Position numbers and translations under genes: made by a program. Of a stretch of 64,000 nucleotides of DNA, positions 44,622 to 58,000 are shown one piece after another. Position 1 is the first letter of the stretch; each line of letters begins with the position of its first letter. The notes under the pieces were generated by a model. The model was not told where the DNA came from, did not search any database, and saw nothing but the letters and a program-made list of their open reading frames with translations. This DNA is from Marchantia polymorpha subsp. ruderalis (Eukaryota; Streptophyta; Marchantiopsida; Marchantiales; Marchantiaceae), in contig AP031351.1 of NCBI GenBank assembly GCA_037833965.1, positions 26,114,501 to 26,178,500 on the forward strand. The letters are read 5' to 3'.

Positions 44622-47411
44622 ATGGCTTCTGCTGCGGCATTAGGAGGATTTGCAAGATTTTACTGTAGAGCTGGAGTCGCTGCCGAGATACCGAAAAGAG
44701 CTTCGATGGCAAAGCCGTCGAATTTGCTGAAGGTGGCTGTGGGTCAGATGACTGCTTCGGCCGACATCCAATCCAATTTTCAAACCTGTGCTGGCCTCGT
44801 GCAGGTATGGCTTCTGCAGCCTTGGCATTTCTCGGAAGTCGCTCGTTTCTTCCAAGCGGCGTGAGTTGATGGAATCATGCCGATGGTCGATCATGTTCCA
44901 AATGCGGGGCTTCTAAGATCCAGAGATTTGAGAATGCTCGCTGGACAGTCCGTCTTGTCTTGTCAACTCTCTTGGTGAATGGACACTTGATTTCTAGAAT
45001 TCTACTCAGCAGCTTTTGGACACAGAGCTTCGCAGGACGAGAGTTGTGATGTTCCGCGTTCCATTGTCACTTTCCATTACAACTGTCGACCGTGAAATTG
45101 AGCTGGATGAGTTTGTGCAAGTGTCGGGCAAACTTTTGAGTGACAATTGATTATTCTAGAAAGGTGTGTGTGTCGTCGCTTGTGATGTCTGGACTGATGA
45201 AACTCTTCAAAACGAAAAGCAACAAACTTTGTCGAGAAATCACGGCTTGAGGTGCTGATGGTTGCAAGGCATTCGGGAACAGGAAGCGGTTGCTGCCGGT
45301 GCGAAGCTGTTGAGTTTACCTGAGTGCTTCTCTTTCATCGGCTCGAAAGAAGGAGAATCGTTGAGCATCGCAGAGCCACTGGATGGTCCGATCATGAAAA
45401 GCTACCAGAATTTGGCCAGGCAAGTCATCGTCTCGATTTTCTGACTCACCGGCACCTCCCGGGCCATGAATTCCAAGTCCAGTCTCATCTGACATACCAA
45501 CCCGCTGTATTTGATGTCTCATATTTCATGAGGTGCCTTTGATGAAACGAATCAGGTTTGCCTCACCTAACAATTCCCTCTCGCTCATTGTCGGTGAGTA
45601 GGACAGAGAAGCAGGGTTGTGGCTATCACTGGGTGGATTTCAGGAGAAGGGCCCCGACGCCGGGCATCTGTACAATACGCACGTCGTGCTGGATGATGCT
45701 GGAGGTGTGCGTGGAGTCTACAGGAAAATTCACCTGTGCGTACACGAGATCTGCTTATACGTTTGTCAAAGAAGAAAACTTATCCGGTCTAGTATTTGAA
45801 GTCATTGCTGTGGGTTTTTCGAAGGAGTGAAGTTGCTACCTATAATTCGTATTGACGAATTTCTCAATTCTTCGCTTCCAGATTTGATGTAGATGTGCCC
45901 GGGGGGCCAGTCTTGAAGGAGAGTAGATCAACAGCTCCAGGTGCGTTGGTTACAGGACTCACGCATTCTTCTAAACAGTTCGTTTTGCCAAGATGGAAAC
46001 AGTGCTGTGTCCCCATTTTCGTCCTTGTATTTGACTAGATCTTGAAGCACGAACTAGTGCTATACAATGCTTGCTTATCAGTTCAGTCTTGTGAGACTGC
46101 CATCTTCATGAACAGGTTCGGACATCATTGCTGTTGATAGTCCAATTGGAAAGTTGGGCCTCACCGTGTGCTACGACCTTCGTTTTCCGGAGCTGTATCA
46201 GCAATTGAGATTCCAAGAGAATGCTCAGGTTTGTCCGTTGAGATAGTGTTCCGCAATAAAGATGTAGCAAGGAGAACGTAGTATGAATGTTAGAGCATGG
46301 ATCATCTTGCTCGTGTCAAGAAGGTGCCTAAAATGATCGCTGTTGTATGAAGATTCGATGATGTTCACATGAATCAGTTCTCTCAAAAGGATCATATATG
46401 TATCACACCAGACATGCATATTTCAGATACGTCCGGAAGGCTGAAATTGAAACGAATATGGTTGAAATTTGCCTCACAAGTCGGCTTCTAATAGACAACT
46501 GAGATTTTGGTCTTACAGATATTGTTAGTGCCGTCAGCATTCACAAAGAAGACTGGAGAAGCTCATTGGGAGATTCTGCTTCGAGCACGAGCCGTAGAAA
46601 CCCAATGCTACGTGAGTGGTCCAAGTATGACTACTTCAGGCCAGTTTTGGTCTGACTCTGGGTATCAAAATATGCTGCACCACATTCTGGTTTTTCAGAA
46701 ATCAATAACTCCTCTGTCGTACATTTTGCAGGTTATAGCAGCAGCACAAGCGGGAAAACACAATGAGAAACGAGAGAGTTATGGTGATGCCTTGATTATT
46801 GATCCGTGGGGAACAGTGATCGCACGATGTGCAGGTATCCTTAGATCCCCTTTCACAAGACTGACTGTTCTGGGACACAAGCTTCAGCGAGCAGTAGCAA
46901 CTTAGCCCTTTGATCATCCAAATAGAACAATACTGAACTAGAAACTTGTGATTTAGTCGTATTCTTCTCCTCGAGCAAGCTACAATACTTATCTGGCCGA
47001 AGTTTCTGATTCTACTTCATACCTTGTACATGAACCGAGCTGGTAATTGGGACTGAAGCCCCCGATCCCGTAGGACTTGTAGTGAATCCAGAAATGTGTT
47101 CAGATACGTATGTCGTGAGCGACATGTCTTTGACATCTATTGAATTGATAGTTAGCTTCGAAAGTTGGCTCAGACTAATCCAGATCCTCGTATGTCACGA
47201 GGACGTGACGTTTGCACAGCTCATTTCCTCTCCAACTGTCGTGCAGATAAGGAGGCCACGGGAATAGCTGTAGCAGAATTGGATCACCAGTTCTTGGAGT
47301 CAGTTAGACAACGCATGCCTATTGGTCAAGTAAGTGAACGAGATCTCACATGGTTTTCCACTGTCACAACATTTTGTTTGATTTTGTTTTGAAACACTAC
47401 AGGAAACATAG
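44622..47411 (+). CDS. NLP1: Nitrilase-like amidase (deaminated glutathione amidase type), 9 exons
   Basis: A carbon-nitrogen hydrolase closest to Arabidopsis nitrilase-like protein 1 and mammalian Nit1, which repair deaminated glutathione. Exons: 44622-44804, 45283-45419, 45607-45735, 45882-45940, 46116-46228, 46519-46611, 46732-46834, 47247-47329, 47403-47411, giving 302 aa. The Glu-Lys-Cys triad is complete: Glu75 in SLPECFSF, Lys147 in YRKIHLFD, Cys188 in VCYDLRFPELY. Further family motifs are WLSLGGFQE, LLVPSAFTKKTGEAHWEILL, RARAVETQCYVIAAAQAGKH and IIDPWGTV. Intron 2 has a GC donor. The chosen start gives a transit-like N-terminus (MASAAALGGFARFYCRAGVAAE), suggesting organelle targeting. 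An in-frame upstream ATG at 44466 would add 52 residues, and MAKPSNLLK offers a cytosolic start. The last tiny exon is the least certain part; reading through exon 8 is the alternative end. Confidence 0.9.
45420..45606 (+). other. GC-AG intron (intron 2 of the nitrilase-like gene)
   Basis: The exon ends GCCAG and the intron begins GCAAGT. With the acceptor GGACAG|A, the protein reads NLAREAGLWLSLGGFQE, which matches the family (Arabidopsis LARDSNIWLSLGGFQ) residue for residue in length. No GT donor nearby keeps the phase. Confidence 0.82.
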
Positions 47412-49077
47412 CTCAGAAGTCCTATTTAATGTTCAAGACGTGTGCTTCTCACAGCATCGCAGATATGACATATATGGTCACAGTAGTGGAGGCGCCATTG
47501 GGACCACGCCACATGAGGTCACATCCTCTCTCTGAATGGGATAGCTTGTTCATCAACTATGCTCCAGTTAAATGAGATTATCCCGCAAGAAGGTTGCGAG
47601 AAGCACGAGTCAGGTGATGAAATCATGGTCTTGCAACGCAGTGATATCGTTGCCCAGTTATTAATCATCAATCTACACGCGAAGATAGCCAGGTTAGCAG
47701 ATGTTAGTATACCTGATATACGTATCGAGCGGGTTGTGTAGAGGTAGGAGCTTGGAGCAAGGTTGATACAAAAAAAACTCTTCCAGCATTTGAAGAATTT
47801 AAACCAGCACATCGTTACACAAGAAGTTGTGCAGTGCACCTCACGAATACACTTGAAAGTTGGATTGACTTTTACTTAATTTTACTTCGTTCTTGGTACA
47901 CGGAGGAATTGTCGTGGGTTGATGTACAAGTGTATGTCAGGACCCGATCTGTTCTACACTGACACCTGGAGCATCTTGAGTCATTACTAGCACAGTTTCA
48001 GTTTAATGATCTGATGGTACACTGAATATAGTTGAGGATGTTGCAAGACGTAGTCATTTCTTTTCTCCGAAGGAGTAGAAGCTGGATAATATGGTAGAAG
48101 ACTACCTCATCGTTGTGAAAGGATTTGTTTCGTTTTCATACCTCATGGAATGAAGTCAAATTTCATCAGATTTTTATCTCGCAGTATGTTGTATGCTTAT
48201 GATTGCTTCCTGTCGGCATGTTCAGAGTTATGATGTTTTATCGTGCGATTACCATGTGTTGTTTTCTCACATCTTTCTTTTCTTCGTTTCATGTCCATAG
48301 TTGCACAGTAGGCGCATCTTTTAGCAGAAGGTGTTCCAAATGAAATCATAAGAAATAGTATGATGTTGTCTAAGAACACAATTTCGCCATCTCATATAGT
48401 TTGTGCTACTGTTATTTGCAATATTCAGTTTATAGTTCGTTGACATTTAGAGTGACACATTTTGTTTTCTACTGTTTCTGTTAATATCTTTGTTATATTT
48501 TCATACTGATCGTAGACTGTCAGTTTCATGTCTAAATAATATTATAATTCTAGTGTTTTTGGAGCTTGATTTCGTGCATTTGCTTTTTCCCTTGTTCTTT
48601 CCAATGTTTTTTAATTTATTATTAAAGCATTCGTCTTGATGATAATACGCGGTGTAGTGGGTACACTACTAAATGTACAGCTATAATGTATAATACTGAG
48701 GAAATTTGCCGTCTGATCACGACAAAGAGCTAAAACCAAATTGGGATACTCAACGGCTCCAAGAGGAAAGGACGACTTTTGGATTTCTCCTTACGTACTT
48801 TACATGAATCGCAGGATGAACATGAATCATGGAGAGAATAAATTGGCGACTTGCATGAAACTGTTTGTACAGTGACAGATCTATGTCTCCAGACTGATCC
48901 TGAAGTGAGTTCGAGATCAGAGCGGTCATCCAGTGTCTAAATTACATTGTGCAATGTCTACTAACGGGGAATGTATCGTCAAATTAAGATAAACGGATTC
49001 ATACGACAATTGCATCTATCGCTCCGGACGGAGCAGACGTGAATGTTCTCAAAAACCGCAACTACGACTAAATTCGC
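47412..49077. other. Convergent intergenic region, nitrilase and ATPG
   Basis: This lies between two convergent genes and contains their 3' UTRs. No additional gene, tRNA or repeat was recognised. Confidence 0.45.
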
Positions 49078-49824
49078 TCATACGCTGAAGGGCATGACCT
49101 TGCTGATAATCTCGTCGCTCAGGGCCGACACCTGCTTGTCGAGTCCCTTCAAGGTCTCCTCCTTTTGCTCCTCCAAATTCGCCAAAGCCTCGGCCAATTC
49201 CGACTCGATCCTGGCCTTCGACTCCTGCAGCGTCACCTCCAAGGCAGCAGCGGTCTCCCTCTTGGTGTTGTTCAGAGCGTTGGTGGTCTCAGCTCGGGCG
49301 GCCTTGATTATGGCCTCGGCCTCCTGCTGGAGCTTCTTGATCTCGCCCGAATTGTCCCTCACGCCCAGCAGCTTGTTCCTGATCTCCTCGTCGCGCTTGT
49401 CCATGACGGCGGCCACGGGCTTGAACCAGATGTTGTCGAGCGCCACCATGAGGGTGAGGAACTCGATGGCGATGATGGGCAGCGTGAGGTTGAAGTCGAA
49501 AATCTTACCCTTCTCCTCGCCGGCGAGGGCGGGCAGAGCCAGCAGCACATTGGTGGCGATGATGGCCGCATTCCGGGCCACAGTGCTCTTGGTCAGAGTG
49601 TTGAAGGCCTGGCTCACAGACTCCTCAAGGGCCGACACGGGCGCATTCCCCTGCTTGGCCTCCACTGCCAGACGAGCCACTCTCTCGACGCACGGAAGGC
49701 CCGCCGCGACCGCGATCCTCCGCCCGCTCAAGAATGAGGTCCTCGACGAGCACGACGCCGCAGCAGCGACGGGGCTCGAGAGCCGGGCAGCCACGCCGGT
49801 GGCCGCTGCTACCACGGTTGCCAT
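49078..49824 (-). CDS. ATPG: Chloroplast ATP synthase subunit b' (CFo-II), nuclear-encoded
   Basis: This is subunit b' of the chloroplast CF1Fo ATP synthase peripheral stalk, 248 aa in one exon. It pairs with plastid-encoded AtpF to hold the CF1 head. The first about 60 residues are Ala/Ser/Arg-rich like a stroma-targeting transit peptide. A hydrophobic stretch then ends NVLLALPALA before GEEKG, fitting the bipartite presequence known for CFo-II. The single membrane helix is about 111-133 (NLTLPIIAIEFLTLMVALDN), followed by WFKPVAAVMDKRDEEIRNKL. A long charged coiled coil (about 140-245) forms the stalk. The start MATVVAAATG is chosen because it begins a typical transit peptide; an in-frame ATG 18 codons upstream (49878) is possible but gives an atypical N-terminus. 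Coding GC is high. Confidence 0.94.
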   Translation of the reverse strand: MATVVAAATGVAARLSSPVAAAASCSSRTSFLSGRRIAVAAGLPCVERVARLAVEAKQGNAPVSALEESVSQAFNTLTKSTVARNAAIIATNVLLALPALAGEEKGKIFDFNLTLPIIAIEFLTLMVALDNIWFKPVAAVMDKRDEEIRNKLLGVRDNSGEIKKLQQEAEAIIKAARAETTNALNNTKRETAAALEVTLQESKARIESELAEALANLEEQKEETLKGLDKQVSALSDEIISKVMPFSV

Positions 49825-50650
49825 GTCGAGCAGGCGCTCTCGAGGCAGCAATCTGCACGAGACGAAATCACAACTCACGTCAGCAGCTGTCGCTCGATCG
49901 ATCGATCACAACCTCCGAAGCACGAATTGCTCGAAGGCACACAAACCTCAGCACCACAACAAAACTAAACAATAAATCACACACAGACAGCCGAGGCTGC
50001 GGGACGGACCTGACTGATCCCGACGAACTGTCGACGATTCTGCAGCAGGACGGAAGGAAGATCGACTAGTGCGCGGAGCCGGGGCGCTTCGGGGGCTGCT
50101 AAAGAGTGAGACAGGGGTTCGACAGGCTCTAGTGTGGCTCGCATGTGCACCTCTCGCTGGCTGGCGATGGCGCCAGCCAGCGCCACTTTCTCATCTCGTT
50201 TCTCACCACCCATATCTGTTCCGGCCATCCATCCATCCATCCGGCCCTGCTCCCCAATCACGCTCGCCTATTCGTCATCCGGTCCTGTGGTCGCCCACCA
50301 CCGGCTCGTCCCCTTCGCATTTCCTCCTCCTCCTCCTCCTCCTCTTCCTCTGAAGGCCTTCTCGTCGCTCTTATCGATCCTCCCCCTGACAGACAAAAAA
50401 TCCCTTCCCGCCCGGAGAATCATTGCATCCTTAATTCTTACTTGCAAGAGATCTTTTCGGAATAAGAATACATTTTTACAACTAATTTACGGCACATATT
50501 CTAAGTGGCCAGAAGGACAATGCATGTCCATGCCAATTTTGTTATCACCGATCCGGATTGCCACATGGTTCGAAGTTTTGGAAGAACTCTTGATTTTCTC
50601 TTGGAATCTTGATGCCGAGCTGGTTCTCTATATTTTTTCTCTCTAGTTAT
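49825..50650 (-). other. Upstream region of ATPG
   Basis: This segment is the promoter and 5' leader side of ATPG. It contains CATC repeats (about 50226-50241) and a CTC-rich run (about 50325-50350). The inverted phrase CTGGCTGGCG...CGCCAGCCAG at about 50157-50180 is near-palindromic. Frames open here are compositional artefacts. Confidence 0.4.
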
Positions 50651-53600
50651 TGGTTACATAGTTGGCTATTACGTCGAAAGCAAAATCGAAATATCACCAG
50701 GTTTTAACCTGGTGTTTTATCGACTTTGGAATATGCAGTGTTTTTATGGTTAGGAAGTGAGATTTTCATCCTCTAATAAGCTCTTCGTTCAAATAAAGGG
50801 AAAGAGTGTGTCATAAGATTTATCACGATAAGTGAAGGAATTATCAAGTGGGTGATTTTGAGATCTAGATGATAGATTGAGTAGTTGAGAGGAAGGAAGC
50901 TGATAAGCTTGGATATCAAACGTGGTGTATCCACATTTGGATTGTATTCTGTACAGAAAAATTGTAGCTTCTGGGAAAAAATCTTTGTGTAAATGATTAG
51001 ATACAAGTAAATCAGAAATGGATGTCTTGCTGGTGGTTAGCTTGTTAATATCAACATGAGGCCTATCATGATTGTCCAACTTGTAGTATTGTTGTCGCAA
51101 GAGAAGTTATGCCGTTTGTCTAGATCGAAAGCATGTTCGCGTCAAAAGGATGTATATATTCATGCATGTCCCGTAAACGGACGGAATTTCTAATATTCCT
51201 TGTACGTATAACAGTAATAACATTTCTGAGTACCACAACTCCATATGCAACAACCTTGATACAGACAAACTGAAGAAGTGAAAAACCTCTGCAAACTAAT
51301 CACACGAACTCTTAAAACGAAAAATTATATATAATTATATAAAAATACGTATCTATGTTCAATGAATGAAATGGGAAGAACTATCATGTGAAAGTAAATA
51401 CGCATTCAAGTATGAACATATATTGGCTAAAAATCATGAAAACAATGTGTGAAATAGTATGTCATCCTAATGCAACAATACGTTCAGTGCAAGAGCAGAT
51501 ATACCAATCAAAGTTGATAAAATATTTTATCTCATTGCAGATGACTTTCAAGTGAATTTCAAGATAAAGAATGTTGTTAGTAGATTTCAAAATGGTACTT
51601 ACTGGTCTGACCTTTTCTTTAAAAGACTAAAAAGCTACAATTATGTGATCATGATGAATCTAATCTGATAAAAGATTGAGTTTCAGTAGTTTATAATGAA
51701 ATTTGTGCAATTCTAATTACTCTTCGCTGCTAATTGTACTTACTCTAAAATTTGAAACTTTATCCAAATTTTTAAATATCACATGTAAAGCTTGTAATAA
51801 TTAAAAATTCTTACTTTAAAATAGATATATCTGTTTAGTATCTTGCTCGCACAAAAATATATTGAAATAAATATAATGGATGCTTCAATTATTAGAAAAG
51901 AAAGAAGAAAATAATTTTTCTTAACGTCAACTTACATGATGCTAATCATTGAGTTCAAGTAAATCAATGAATGTGAGCATAAATCATATGAAATCACAAC
52001 AGATTGTATTCTTATAAATTTTATTCATATTTTTTCATTATATATATATATATATATATATTTATTTATTTATTTATTTTTATATATAAATAACGAAAAT
52101 TTCGTATCAAATATCCAATTTTTGTTATATTTTTTATTGTATAATAAATATATACAGTTTTCTTCTTTTTCTATCTGTACATAATTTTTTTAAATAATTA
52201 AAATTATGCTTAAATAATGAAATAAAAAATTTATTTCAAAAGTTCTTTCAAAATTTAATTATTGAAAATATTAAATAAATAAAATATAAAAATTATGAAA
52301 TATAAGTTACATAAAATATATTTTAGAATAAAGTTAAAAATTCATTTCTTCACTTTTAAAAAATTCAAAATTTTTCTTTTAAATTTAATTGGATGAATTT
52401 GAACTTTGATATTATATTTTTTATTTTACGTTATATCTCGGTTCAAAAAATAAATTATTTAATGTTCAATTTTTTTCATGAAGCAAATAATGCAAAACAT
52501 GTCTGAAAATAATGTTTGCAAGTGATTTGCAACCAATAATTTCAGATTAAAATTAACAGGATGAAATATTCAAAAAAACATTAACATCTTTGTTGTAAAA
52601 AATTGTATGCAAATTCTGTTTAAGTTGTTAAAATACAAATTTTTTTTTACTTATCTTTATTTTTAAATAATATGATAATTATAACTTTGTGTAAAATCCA
52701 AAAATTAAATTTCACGCAAAATTATTTTACTAAAATTTTTGGTATGAAAATAACTCATAAAAAAATTAATAAATCAACATGATAATAAATGATATATTTA
52801 TATTTATAATTTTTCATATCCAATGAAATATTAGTAATTTTTGGCACAAGATATTGTGTTAATTTTTTTAACAGATAGCATTTTTACATTTTAATGCATA
52901 ATTTTGAAAAAAAAATATTTTTTTCAAAAGCATAAATAAATTTTTTATCTATAAAACTATTTTCATCTTGTATTGAAGATGAATTAAAGTTTGATTTACT
53001 TTGGCTTGATTTTTAGATAATTTATATTCACATGAAAAAATATATTGTAGATATGAGTGATACAAAATAGTACAGTATATACATGAAACAAAACTTGTTA
53101 TTTTGTGAACTAAAAGTCACATAAGTGAGCTAGATATTGGTATTGTTGATTTTCATAATCAAAATTGCTAGTCTAAGTGTAGTTGTAGATTAGCATGGCG
53201 CTTCGCAAGGATGAGACGCACTAATCGAAAAATGGTATAAGTGTAGAGATATTTTAGATGTTTTTTGAACGATTAAGTACGTATCAATTAAATTTTTTTA
53301 ATTTAAATTTGATGAGGTTGTATTGAAGACAAAATACATTAATGAAAATAATTGTTGTAAAATGGATAAATGTGAACATATCGAACTTATAATGAAGTTG
53401 TATCATTGCATTTGTATATAGATTTGATATTGAAATTTTGTTGGTGAATTCATATATATCATTTAACCTAAAACATGAAAATTTATCATTCATCATTTAC
53501 CAATTAAAAAAACATTTACTATTTTGCTTTCTTGCACATCATTTTGAATTTTGACAAAAAATCATACACATTAAAAACTTCTTAGAAGTCATGAGACTTT

Positions 53601-56600
53601 TAACAAAATTTTATGAATTACAAACTTAGTATTCTGCAACAATAGAAATAACTGTATGTATTTATCTTGGTCAAAAACTCACCATGAAAATGCAAACAAA
53701 GAAGATTCGCAATTTTGAAAGGTTTTTTTTTACTTGAAATTGTTTTCGACAAGTTTGATCATATTATAACTTATGATTTATACTATCATAATTTCTTAAA
53801 TGACGTGTCTAACAACATCACTAATAAAAATTCTTGGTATTAAAAAAAATAAAAAACTAAAAATTAAAGAATTTTTAAGAAGAAAATTTCATCAAAATTT
53901 AGTTTTAAGATGTAGTTTAGATTAGTAAAAATTTGATGAACAATTTTTTAAGATTGCTAATGGTTTGAATTACTGCACATTAGAATGAAATTTTATCTAT
54001 ATACTTTGATAACTTCTATCATCAAATTCAATGACTATTTTATACATTTATAAATTTGGATGCATTGTTGCATCTATGTTAGTTTTCTCGCAAAAATCTA
54101 ATGGTTAATTTTTCTCAAGGATTTTTTTTTGAATCACCACTCTAAGCTTTCATTGAAACATCACTTCTTGTCTTACTCATATTGGTTGCAAATTTTAACT
54201 GGTTTGTCAAATTTTTTTCTAAATGTTTTTGTTTGAATTCTTTTGAAAAAAGCAAAGGTTTTTTAAATGATAATCAAAGATTGAAGATCATTCTTGACTT
54301 TTGATTTAAAAAATATTCCAAAGATAACATTTAATTATTCTTTTATCATCTTCTATTTAAAAAATCTTCTAATTTCTTGATCTCAGATATTTGTTGCACA
54401 AATTTTCAGAAAAAACTCAATTATGGTTTAAAAGTTGTTCATCAATGAAAAAGACCATGTTTTATAAGCAAGGTGATAGCATTTGCTATCGCCATCAATT
54501 GCTCTTGCCGTCAAGTCTCAACTGATACTTGTCGTAGCTTGTCAAGCTTGTATAAATCAAAACTTGTGTCATCATCAATGCTCATTTTTTTTTCTAACTA
54601 TCGTTTTGATTTTGCTGTTTGGACGATTTTTTTTCTTGATAATTTGTTTCAATGCATCTGTTATGTTTGATAACTTGAACTTTGAATTGAACATTTTGTA
54701 TATGTTGCTTTATTTCATTTTTTTTCTCCTAATCATTCATTATTCATAATTTTTTACCTCTTTGCATCACCTTGAAACCACTTTGAACATTTCTGTACTA
54801 GCATTTCATCACTTTGTTGCAATTGCACATCTGCACTTTTGCTCATCTTTGTATTTGTGTTTTAGCTAGAAGAGGTGTTTAAAAAAAATTAATCTTTATT
54901 ATATTGCACAATATGTAATGTTTGAGTAATTCATTATATTCCTTGTCTAAATCTGAATTTTCATAATACTTATTGACAACATGTTACTCATCTCAAATAT
55001 TTTTTCCCATATCACTTATAATTTTTCAATGTCAAATTTTATCATAAGATATTTGAAGTTAGTATATTTGTCTTCATTTTAAATATGCGTGTAGGCAACA
55101 GATTTTTTGAGTTTTGTATCATGAAGATATTTAAAAAAATATAATGAGTTTTTCTTATAGTTAGTCATTACATGAAAATAAAATATCACTTAATAAAAAT
55201 TTTCAATGTGTCATGTTTATTTTCTAAATTTTGTTCATTTATTCACATGCAATCACATATACTTATTTTAATTAATCTCAAATTATGATGTTTGTCAAAA
55301 ATATTCTTCTTTCTAAGACAAATTTTTTCGAATATATTTTTAATTTTTTGTAAGTACATGATCTATTATTTTCTTTAATTATTAAATGCATATTGCCAAA
55401 ATCTTTTTTCTGTTTACATGATTTTTTGAAGACAACACACTGTGAAAAATGGATTGTCTCAAATTTTTTATATTTTCTTTGTATATTGTATATTTTCTAC
55501 AAGACAAAAAAATTCATTCTCAATTTTTATATTTTATCCATGTTGAAATGATTTGCTCAATTGGCATGATAAATATTGATCTTGTGTTAACCGTGATAAA
55601 ATATTGTTGTAAAAAAACTTTGTGCATGTGTCTTCTGCATGACTTCACATTAACTTTTTCAATACAAAAATTACAGTTGTCATACTTTGCATTTTTTGTA
55701 AATTTTAAGTTTTAAGAATTGATAGTCTAATTTCACATTTTTCCAAAGCATCTTACATCTTTTAAGAATATAATTTATTTAGATTACTTGTTTATTTTTT
55801 CAACACATTTATAACCACATACGTACTCATATAATAAAATTTTGTAAATAATTTCACTTGCTTTTGATCTTTAAATTTGTTTTTTGCACTTGATTTGAAA
55901 GATTTATCCTTGCTAAAATGCTTGTCATAATTATCATATGATTTATTCACATTGACATAAAAATCAAATTGACAATTCACCTGTAATAAAAAGTAGATGG
56001 ATATGTGAGATCTACATCGTCAAGATGTGCCATTATCGGATACAAGTGACATATGTCACAAGTCTCCACAAATTTCATCATATTCTTAAATATTTTTTCC
56101 ATCAATAATTATACTTTAGCTTAATGAAAATAGTATATATATCTTTGTAACTTGACCTTAAACTCTCAAAAAAGTATTTCATTAATTTTTGTTTAGCTTG
56201 GTTTTTACACAACATATGTTTTGACATTTTATTATTTGGTTTTGATCTCATACATAAAATTTCATCTACCAGTATGTGGTTCAGTCTTTTGTCATCGCAC
56301 GCTTTAAATTTTTTATCACTCTAGCCACTATTTTTTGTCAAAAAATTGAGATATCTTTCGATGATCACCTAAATGTTGTTCGTACATGTCTTCAAAAAAT
56401 GACTCCAAATTTCATGATTCTCCTTTTTTTATGAACTATGGAGTAGAATGCTAGCTCTACATCATCAATCATATCTCCTTTTCTTTCTTCATATCTAGCT
56501 CTTCACAAATCTCTACTTTGTTTTTTTTCTTCCAGGCCACATGCTTGAACTGTGTATTTAGTGTCTTGATTTAAAATATCCATTTTAAATTTGTAGAATC

Positions 56601-58000
56601 TTGTACGTTGCAATTGATGTTAGATTTTAACATCATCAAATTTTTTTTCAATAAGTGTATGTGCTCCAATTAATAATTAGTTTTTAATTTCAATTGGTTG
56701 TTTATAACTAATTTAATACTTTTCAAAATTGATGATAAAAACTTACATATTCATTTTTTTATAGATTTCATATGTCTATCCTTAAAAAACGTCTTTAGGT
56801 TTACTTAATGATTGATAAAAACTCTACAACATGAGCAAAGTGAAGAATCCAAACGTGATAGAATATTATAACCTCTAAAAACCTTCTTCTTTCTTCATGG
56901 ATGCAAAATCTTTTTATCGCATTCTACCTAATGAAATCTAGTTTCAATCTAATTAAAAACAAAAACGCCCAACAATGACAAACTCAAGCTTAAACTTTGT
57001 TCTGATAATGTAAAGTAAATTTATTTCAAGCAAGAAAATATATTTTCACAATCTTTGATGTCATATTTCACAATTTTTGACAACTCTCTTGATCCATAGT
57101 TTAATATTTCTCCTCTACTTTTCATACTTTAAATAAACATATCATGTAAAATTGCATAGTTTTTTTAAATAAAATATCTTAAAACTTGATTCATATCGAT
57201 CGTCATTTATGTCATTAACTTTGAAGTGTTTTTGTGATAGAGTGGTCATGCTTACGATCCTTAAAGATGTCTTCATGTTGATGATATCTATGTTTTCTTC
57301 GATAAGCTTAATCTAATCGTAATCAAAATACAGAAATTTCATTGAGTAGATAGTTGATTCCGCAAAGGCTTTGGCTTTTCATCACTAATTGATCACTCTT
57401 ATATTTTTGACAGTCATCTTATTCATCGATTGCATATCATAAAATTGTAATGATTAATTTTTCCTTGTGACTGTAAACCACCGTCTGAAAGATGACGCTA
57501 ATAAGAATTCCAATTTCAATTTCTAATCCTTCCTTTAAATTCTAATCTTTTTCTTCACTTAATGAGTTTATATTAATAAACCTAGATACAGGGATAGCCC
57601 TCAAGTCTCAAGTTGCATGCAACACAGTGAAATTCATCACATGATCTATCACAAGCTTTAACCTTATCTCCTCTGTTTTGAAATAGGAAAAAATTTCATG
57701 TCTTTGAACAATCTCCATGATATATTTCTTCTCGTTACAAAGAAATTGTATGGTCCAACTTGAATATTTTGATAATAATTCTTGTAAAATTTTGTCCTTT
57801 GTTGTACGAACGTTTGAAGTCACATACTCTATCGCAGGTTGAGTTTGTTTCTTGACGTATCCAGGTAGAGAATCAGAAAATGAGTACATCATCTATCAAT
57901 TGTTTTATAATTGGTCTATACTCTTTTTTCAGATGCTCATCTCATTAATGAATAAGAGTTTTTGAGAATACATTTATACTGTCAGCAAATTTAATTATTA
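50651..58000. other. Large AT-rich gene-free block
   Basis: About 7.3 kb of extremely AT-rich sequence with homopolymer runs, TA and TTTA microsatellites, and only short frames. I could not recognise transposon proteins, terminal repeats or HMG-box units. A minus-strand frame of 94 aa (57608-57892) is unassigned. GC content rises abruptly at about 50.6 kb on one side and 58.0 kb on the other. Confidence 0.5.
52039..52080. repeat. (TA)n-(TTTA)n compound microsatellite
   Basis: About eleven TA units run directly into about five TTTA units, then TATATATAAA. It lies in the middle of the AT-rich block. Confidence 0.9.

Noticed and set aside
49043..49975. 310-aa plus-strand frame opposite ATPG
   Set aside because: Antisense to the well-supported ATP synthase b' gene; its Ala/Ser content mirrors the sense coiled coil.
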